DNA from: Pyrinomonadaceae bacterium
GTDB lineage: Bacteria > Acidobacteriota > Blastocatellia > Pyrinomonadales > Pyrinomonadaceae
Assembly: GCA_019694395.1 (NCBI GenBank)
Contig: JAIBCC010000031.1
Coordinates: forward strand, 1-64,000
DNA: 64,000 bases
Direction of reading: 5' to 3'
Below, piece by piece: positions 59,815 to 64,000 of this stretch; position 1 is the first letter of the stretch, and every line of letters begins with the position of its first letter. Under the pieces are notes generated by a model that had not been told where the DNA came from, ran no database searches, and was given only the letters and a program-made list of their open reading frames with translations. Position numbers and translations under genes: made by a program.

Positions 59815-60414
59815 ATGGATATTTCAATGCTCTATCACGCAAGTGCAGAAACCAAAAATTTAATGGACGAAATAGTTGTTCAGGCACAGAGTGGCGACAA
59901 AGAAGCGTTTGGCGTGATTTTTGAGCAGCATCACCGCTTTATCTACAAATTTATCTACGCGATGCTCGGCGATCACGCGCTGGCAGAAGAACTGACGCAG
60001 GAAACTTTTTTGGGCGCATATAAAAATCTGCATTCGCTTCGTGAAGAAGCTGCTCTCAAAACCTGGCTGTGCAGTATCGCCAAAAACACAGTGTATAAAT
60101 CGTTCCGTTCGCGGAAAAAAGAAGGTAAACAAAGCGACGAAGAAGTCGAAACACTTGATTTGGTTGATTACAAAAATCCTGCGCCCGATGAAAGGTTTTT
60201 GAATAAGGAATTAAATTCCCGGATAGGTTTGGCTCTGGCAAATCTGGACGAAGATAAACGGGCAGTCTTTATTTTGAAAGAAATTCAGCAGCTCAGTTAT
60301 AACGAAATTGCCGAGATAACCGGTGATGCAATTCCAAAATTGAAAACCGATCTTTTCAGAGCGAAAGCTAAAATGCGAACAATGCTCCAGCCGTATTTGG
60401 AGGTGGAAAAATGA
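59815..60414 (+). CDS. ECF sigma factor 2
   Basis: A 199-residue sigma factor: region 2 (A-E-E-L-T-Q-E-T-F-L-G-A-Y) and region 4 (A-V-F-I-L-K-E-I-Q-Q-L-S-Y-N-E-I-A-E-I). The ATG at 59815 is followed by a second in-frame ATG four codons later (59827). It overlaps the anti-sigma gene by 4 bp (ATGA). Confidence 0.85.
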   Translation: MDISMLYHASAETKNLMDEIVVQAQSGDKEAFGVIFEQHHRFIYKFIYAMLGDHALAEELTQETFLGAYKNLHSLREEAALKTWLCSIAKNTVYKSFRSRKKEGKQSDEEVETLDLVDYKNPAPDERFLNKELNSRIGLALANLDEDKRAVFILKEIQQLSYNEIAEITGDAIPKLKTDLFRAKAKMRTMLQPYLEVEK

Positions 60415-61352
60415 ATTGTGAAAATTATGCAGCATTAATTGACGATTTGGTCGAAAACGAACTCGACGAACAGACTGCCGACAGGGTTAGTTTACATCTC
60501 GTTGATTGTGAAAACTGCACCGCAAAATTTGAATTATTGGAGCGCGAAAAAGCAATCTATTCACATTATTTATTTGAAGTTGAGCCGCCGGCGGATATGT
60601 TGGCTAAGTTTCAAACCAGACTTGAAGCTGAAAAACCGACAATTTGGGCGGCTTACAAAAGCTTTATTCTAAATATTTTCGCCTTTTTGCGTTTTAATCC
60701 GGCATTAGTGGCTGCCACTATTATCAGCGTTTTTGCGGTTGGATTTACTTTGCTAAATCTTGTCAAAGAAAAACAAAGTCTTGAAAAAGTTATTGCTGTA
60801 ACTATGCCGACGGGTTTGCCGAGTTTTCAACCGTCAATTATTAATAGTCCGGGTCCGCTTGCTGCCCCTGACGAAAAGAAAAACAACGACAAAGAAAATG
60901 TTAGACCGGTAATTGAATCAAATCCTAAACCGACTGCAATTAAACATCCGATTCAAAATAAGGTAAAAATTGTGCCGCCAGCCAATAAACCGAATCAAGA
61001 AAATCAGGAAATTGCAGAAATCCGGGCTTTTGAGATCGAAACGGCAAAACAACTGGAAAAAGTCGAGTTATTGCTCCGCTCTTTCCGCAATGCCCGGATG
61101 ATCGAAGGCAGCGAAGTTTACGATGTTTCTTACGAAAAACAACAAGCCCGCAAATTATTGCAGAACAATTTTGCCCTGCGTCAGAAAGCGGGAGTTTACG
61201 GAACAATGTTCGCCGAAGATATGTTAAGCAAGGTAGAGCCGTATCTTTTAGACATCGCCAATCTGGATTTAGACTCGTCGCCCGAACAAATTTTACAAAT
61301 TAAAGAGAGAGTAAAAAATCAAAATATAATCGCCAGTTTACAAGGATTTTAA
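60411..61352 (+). CDS. Zinc-finger anti-sigma factor 2
   Basis: A 313-residue protein with H-L-V-D-C-E-N-C (H-x3-C-x2-C) at the N-terminus, a membrane helix (A-A-T-I-I-S-V-F-A-V-G-F-T-L-L-N) near ~100-116, a Pro/Asn-rich linker and a helical periplasmic tail. It should restrain the ECF sigma factor encoded just upstream and span the inner membrane. Confidence 0.85.
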   Translation: MNCENYAALIDDLVENELDEQTADRVSLHLVDCENCTAKFELLEREKAIYSHYLFEVEPPADMLAKFQTRLEAEKPTIWAAYKSFILNIFAFLRFNPALVAATIISVFAVGFTLLNLVKEKQSLEKVIAVTMPTGLPSFQPSIINSPGPLAAPDEKKNNDKENVRPVIESNPKPTAIKHPIQNKVKIVPPANKPNQENQEIAEIRAFEIETAKQLEKVELLLRSFRNARMIEGSEVYDVSYEKQQARKLLQNNFALRQKAGVYGTMFAEDMLSKVEPYLLDIANLDLDSSPEQILQIKERVKNQNIIASLQGF

Positions 61353-61385
61353 TTATAAATTACGCATCATAAAGGAGTTATACAA

Positions 61386-62939
61386 ATGAATAAACTTATT
61401 TACATCATTATTTTAATCGCTGTCACCAGTTGTTTTGGAAATGCACAAGACACAACTGTTTGGCTCAACGGAAGCAAAACCGATCCGTCAATCATCAAAC
61501 AAAAATCGCAAATCGAAGCCAAAGGACTGAAAGTCTTTATCAACGATGTTGCCGAACGTGAAAAACGCCATTCAATCAAAATCATCAACAGCGGTGATGA
61601 AAAATTTGATCGTATTTTCCGCGAAGGACGCGATCTGATGGACAAGGAAGAATGGGCAAAAGCTGCTGCCAAATTTAATGAAATTGCCTGTGATTGTCCT
61701 GATAACAAACAGGTTGATGCCGCACTTTATTGGCTGGCTTTCTGTTACAACAAACAAAAAATGTATAAAGAGTCGGCTGTTGCGATTGAGCGGCTGCTGA
61801 AAAATTTTCCAAACTCCGATTGGGCTGATGATGCACGCGTGTTAAGTTATCAAGTCAGAGCCGCAAGACCTTTTGTAACTTCGGTTGGCTCAGGACAAAG
61901 CGGCTCGGTCTATACTACGTCAGGAACTGCATATGAAACAGCAGTTGCCGGAACTTATAATATTGCTCAACAAACTCCGCTTGACCGCGAAGATGAGATA
62001 AAACTTGCCGCTTTTCAAAGTCTGATTGCAGCTGATCCTAAAAAAGGAATTGAAACCTTAGGTAATATTCTCGGTTCAGGTTCAAAAGCCAGTGAAAACT
62101 TAAAAATTCAAATTCTCCGCACTTTACGAGGCTCTCGTTTTGGGTTTAGCCGGACTCCGGCTTTCAATTCATCAAACGGATTACTGGAAGCTACGATTGC
62201 CACTCCGACTCCGACTACTGTTGTGACAGAACTTAATCCAATGCTGCGTGATACTTTAGCTAAAAGCTATCAAAGCGAGTCGAGTGCCAAAGTCCGCGCC
62301 GAAATAATTTATACAATTGCTTCTATGAATGACGAAGCATCTGTCAATTATCTGGCACAATTATATTCAAACGAATCAAGTAAAGACCTGAAAAAGTCCA
62401 TTATCAATGGTTTAGGGGGTTCAACTTACAGTTTATATAGCGATCTGCATCCATATACTTTAACCACGGTTGGAGGATTTAATCAGCAAAGAACTATTTC
62501 TGATACGCAAAAAGCAAAGGTTGAAGCAGAAACCGCCGCAGTTGCCCCACGCCCGACAAATACTTCTTCTAAAACACAAAACACCAACCCTGTCAGAGAA
62601 CTTCGCTTTAACAAACTGACAGAGATTTTCCGCAACGAAAAAGACCTTGAACTCAAAACTCTGGCATTTGCGAGTTTGCAAAGATTTGTCGGATGGTCAA
62701 ATAAAGATGGAATAGTTGAGATGTTGGCTCAAATGTATGATGCCGGGGCAGATGATAACTTCAAAGTATCAATCATTTATTCATTTGGCAATCTTCCGCA
62801 GAACTCAAAAGCTACCAACAAATTGCTTGATATTGCTAAAAATGACAAGTCCGACAAAATGCGTCTGGAAGCAATTCGCGCTCTCCGAAACAACAATAGT
62901 CCTGAAGTTCTCAAGTTTCTTGAAGATTTAATCAAGTAA
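61386..62939 (+). CDS. Secreted HEAT-repeat protein
   Basis: A 517-residue protein with signal peptide (~1-20). A TPR-like pair at ~65-145 (A-L-Y-W-L-A-F-C-Y-N-K) is followed by HEAT-like repeats (A-E-I-I-Y-T-I-A-S-M-N-D; M-R-L-E-A-I-R-A-L-R-N). A Thr/Ser/Ala-rich stretch separates the two. It is probably a periplasmic scaffold within the sigma-2 operon. Confidence 0.8.
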   Translation: MNKLIYIIILIAVTSCFGNAQDTTVWLNGSKTDPSIIKQKSQIEAKGLKVFINDVAEREKRHSIKIINSGDEKFDRIFREGRDLMDKEEWAKAAAKFNEIACDCPDNKQVDAALYWLAFCYNKQKMYKESAVAIERLLKNFPNSDWADDARVLSYQVRAARPFVTSVGSGQSGSVYTTSGTAYETAVAGTYNIAQQTPLDREDEIKLAAFQSLIAADPKKGIETLGNILGSGSKASENLKIQILRTLRGSRFGFSRTPAFNSSNGLLEATIATPTPTTVVTELNPMLRDTLAKSYQSESSAKVRAEIIYTIASMNDEASVNYLAQLYSNESSKDLKKSIINGLGGSTYSLYSDLHPYTLTTVGGFNQQRTISDTQKAKVEAETAAVAPRPTNTSSKTQNTNPVRELRFNKLTEIFRNEKDLELKTLAFASLQRFVGWSNKDGIVEMLAQMYDAGADDNFKVSIIYSFGNLPQNSKATNKLLDIAKNDKSDKMRLEAIRALRNNNSPEVLKFLEDLIK

Positions 62940-62949
62940 AAACTCTAAC

Positions 62950-62998
62950 ACCCTGTTTTTCAATGAGTTGGCATTTTCCACACGCCAACTCTCAGGGT
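62950..62998 (+). terminator. Nested hairpin after the HEAT-repeat gene
   Basis: GAGTTGGC pairs with GCCAACTC around an 11-base loop. An outer stem, ACCCTG with CAGGGT, encloses it. AACTTTTTG follows. Confidence 0.7.
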
Positions 62999-63038
62999 AA
63001 CTTTTTGTTAAATGCAAACATACTGAGGAGAAATCATA

Positions 63039-63656
63039 ATGAAAAAACTACTTTTATTTTTAATTGCTTTGTTTTTATTCAATTCCAATATTTTTGCCAC
63101 TGAATCGGATATAAAAATGAAATTCAGTTATAAATACGACAGTCCTGATATTTTAAGCATTTTACGATTTGAAGGAATTGATTTTGATAAAATCTCATTT
63201 GCAGGTGAGGACTTGAAAGGTAAGTTTTTCGTTATTTCCATCAAAGAATTTACCAATGGGAAACTCGCAAAAGAACAAGTCGCACTTGATTCAACCGAAC
63301 TTGGCGACCTCGGTAGAATTAAAAACAATACATTCAGTTTTCAGGTTTTAAGCAAGAGAACCTCAGAAAATACCGCAAAATTTCAGTTTCAGTTTGAACG
63401 TTTTTCCAACGAAAAAGAATTTAAAATCGGCGAAACCTACAAGGGATTCGTGATGAAAAATTTTCTCGGTGCTACCAACGAAACTTCAGTTCCTGTCAAC
63501 GAAAGAGTTTACATAATGACCTATATGATGCCTTATATGAAACCGGACGGTTCAGGCGCGTATTGCGAGGTCGCTCAATCAGGAGTTAATCCTGAAGAAT
63601 TCGGAATTAAATACAAAATCCCGACATATTTTTTGATTGATATTAAGTTTCAATAA
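63039..63656 (+). CDS. Secreted protein of unknown function
   Basis: A 205-residue protein with signal peptide (F-N-S-N-I-F-A, ~20) and GAGGAG upstream. The mature part is beta-rich (L-S-I-L-R-F-E-G-I-D-F-D, F-K-I-G-E-T-Y-K-G-F) and ends F-L-I-D-I-K-F-Q. One cysteine. No family recognised. Confidence 0.65.
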   Translation: MKKLLLFLIALFLFNSNIFATESDIKMKFSYKYDSPDILSILRFEGIDFDKISFAGEDLKGKFFVISIKEFTNGKLAKEQVALDSTELGDLGRIKNNTFSFQVLSKRTSENTAKFQFQFERFSNEKEFKIGETYKGFVMKNFLGATNETSVPVNERVYIMTYMMPYMKPDGSGAYCEVAQSGVNPEEFGIKYKIPTYFLIDIKFQ

Positions 63657-63680
63657 AAACTGATGGAAATCAAGCCAAGT

Positions 63681-63762
63681 TCAGTAGGGTTTCAAAGGCA
63701 AATGTATAGCTTTGACTCCTGATTAAACAGCTATTGTTTTTTGCAACCCTACTGATTTTTTT
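63681..63762 (+). terminator. Structured hairpin with T-run before the last gene
   Basis: TCAGTAGGGTT pairs with AACCCTACTGA (11 bp) around a ~53-base loop that can itself fold (CAAAG/CTTTG), and the arm is followed by seven T. It ends just before a new gene. A larger structured RNA is possible. Confidence 0.65.
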
Positions 63763-63775
63763 AAAGGTGAAGACA

Positions 63776-64000
63776 ATGATTCGGAAAACTGTGATTTTAA
63801 TTTTATTATTTCTTTCATCTACTTTTCTTGTGGTCGGGCAAAATGCCGAAACCGTTTTACAAAAAGTTTCGGAAAAACTATTGTCCTTAAAAACGATCAA
63901 ATATAAATTCACCCGCGAATTGAATTATGCTTCAGAAGGCTATTTGGCAAAATCAGAAGCAGATTCTTTTATTGATTTTACAACCGATGACAACCTTCCT
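63776..64000 (+). CDS. N-terminal part of a secreted LolA-like/TlpA-type protein (3' end outside window)
   Basis: From the ATG at 63776 there are 75 codons with a signal peptide (M-I-R-K-T-V-I-L-I-L-L-F-L-S-S-T-F-L-V-V-G), then K-V-S-E-K-L-L-S-L-K-T-I-K-Y-K-F-T-R-E-L-N-Y and S-E-G-Y, a pattern seen at the start of TlpA-type secreted proteins. It may be another lipid-binding/thioredoxin fusion. The gene is cut by the window end. Confidence 0.6.
   Translation, partial: MIRKTVILILLFLSSTFLVVGQNAETVLQKVSEKLLSLKTIKYKFTRELNYASEGYLAKSEADSFIDFTTDDNLP

Overview
The window looks like a chromosomal segment of an AT-rich Acidobacteriota bacterium, most likely class Blastocatellia (Pyrinomonadaceae-like). 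No rRNA or marker gene proves this. The inference rests on gene style: a winged-helix/TPR transcription regulator, a large sortilin/BNR-repeat protein, a secreted S9 peptidase, FHA-domain membrane proteins, ECF sigma/anti-sigma pairs, remnants of an ECF sigma factor and a Ser/Thr kinase of the Acidobacteria type, and an RHS core of the wording usual in this group. No tRNA, rRNA, CRISPR array or intact transposase was seen.

Region 1 (1-5350) is accessory. It holds the end-truncated TIR-WD40 gene with almost identical WD40 repeats, an XRE/nucleotidyltransferase toxin-antitoxin-like pair with a palindrome over its start codon, and a LuxR-type regulator facing an H-type lectin gene and a GNAT gene. 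These modules are separated by decayed copies of the 3' end of the GNAT gene at 4634-5119. Region 2 (5350-14411) is mostly housekeeping: Nudix, pyrE, a GT9 glycosyltransferase, a Trm112-like protein, three FHA-TM proteins ending in real or degenerate lytic transglycosylase-like domains, and cystathionine beta-synthase.

Region 3 (14546-18132) has an S41 peptidase, an orphan RHS toxin tip with an HEVTH motif plus a probable immunity protein, a terminator, an XRE remnant and a nuclease-like gene. Region 4 (18268-31913) is metabolic and secretory: GDPD, methyltransferase, TlpA-like thioredoxin, ThiO, isocitrate dehydrogenase, PNPOx-like, TipA-like MerR, YjbQ, PepSY, an S9 peptidase and a sortilin-like protein. 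Region 5 (32046-41042) mixes a kinase pseudogene, DUF4214-like proteins, a wHTH-TPR regulator, an ECF sigma pseudogene and the membrane pyrophosphatase HppA.

Region 6 (41458-54627) is a long co-directional block of secreted hydrolases (two class C serine hydrolases, two closely related S41 peptidases, a PDZ-alpha/beta hydrolase, a zincin) with two AraC regulators. In its middle sits a protein that joins a PqqD-like domain, an internal export-like segment and an 18-cysteine tail. This is the best candidate for an undescribed system. Region 7 (54762-64000) carries two ECF sigma/anti-sigma operons with secreted partner proteins and an unusual fusion of a LolA-like, a thioredoxin and an S41 peptidase domain.

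Many intergenic gaps are filled with degenerate tandem 7-mers and long hairpins that also intrude into one coding sequence.
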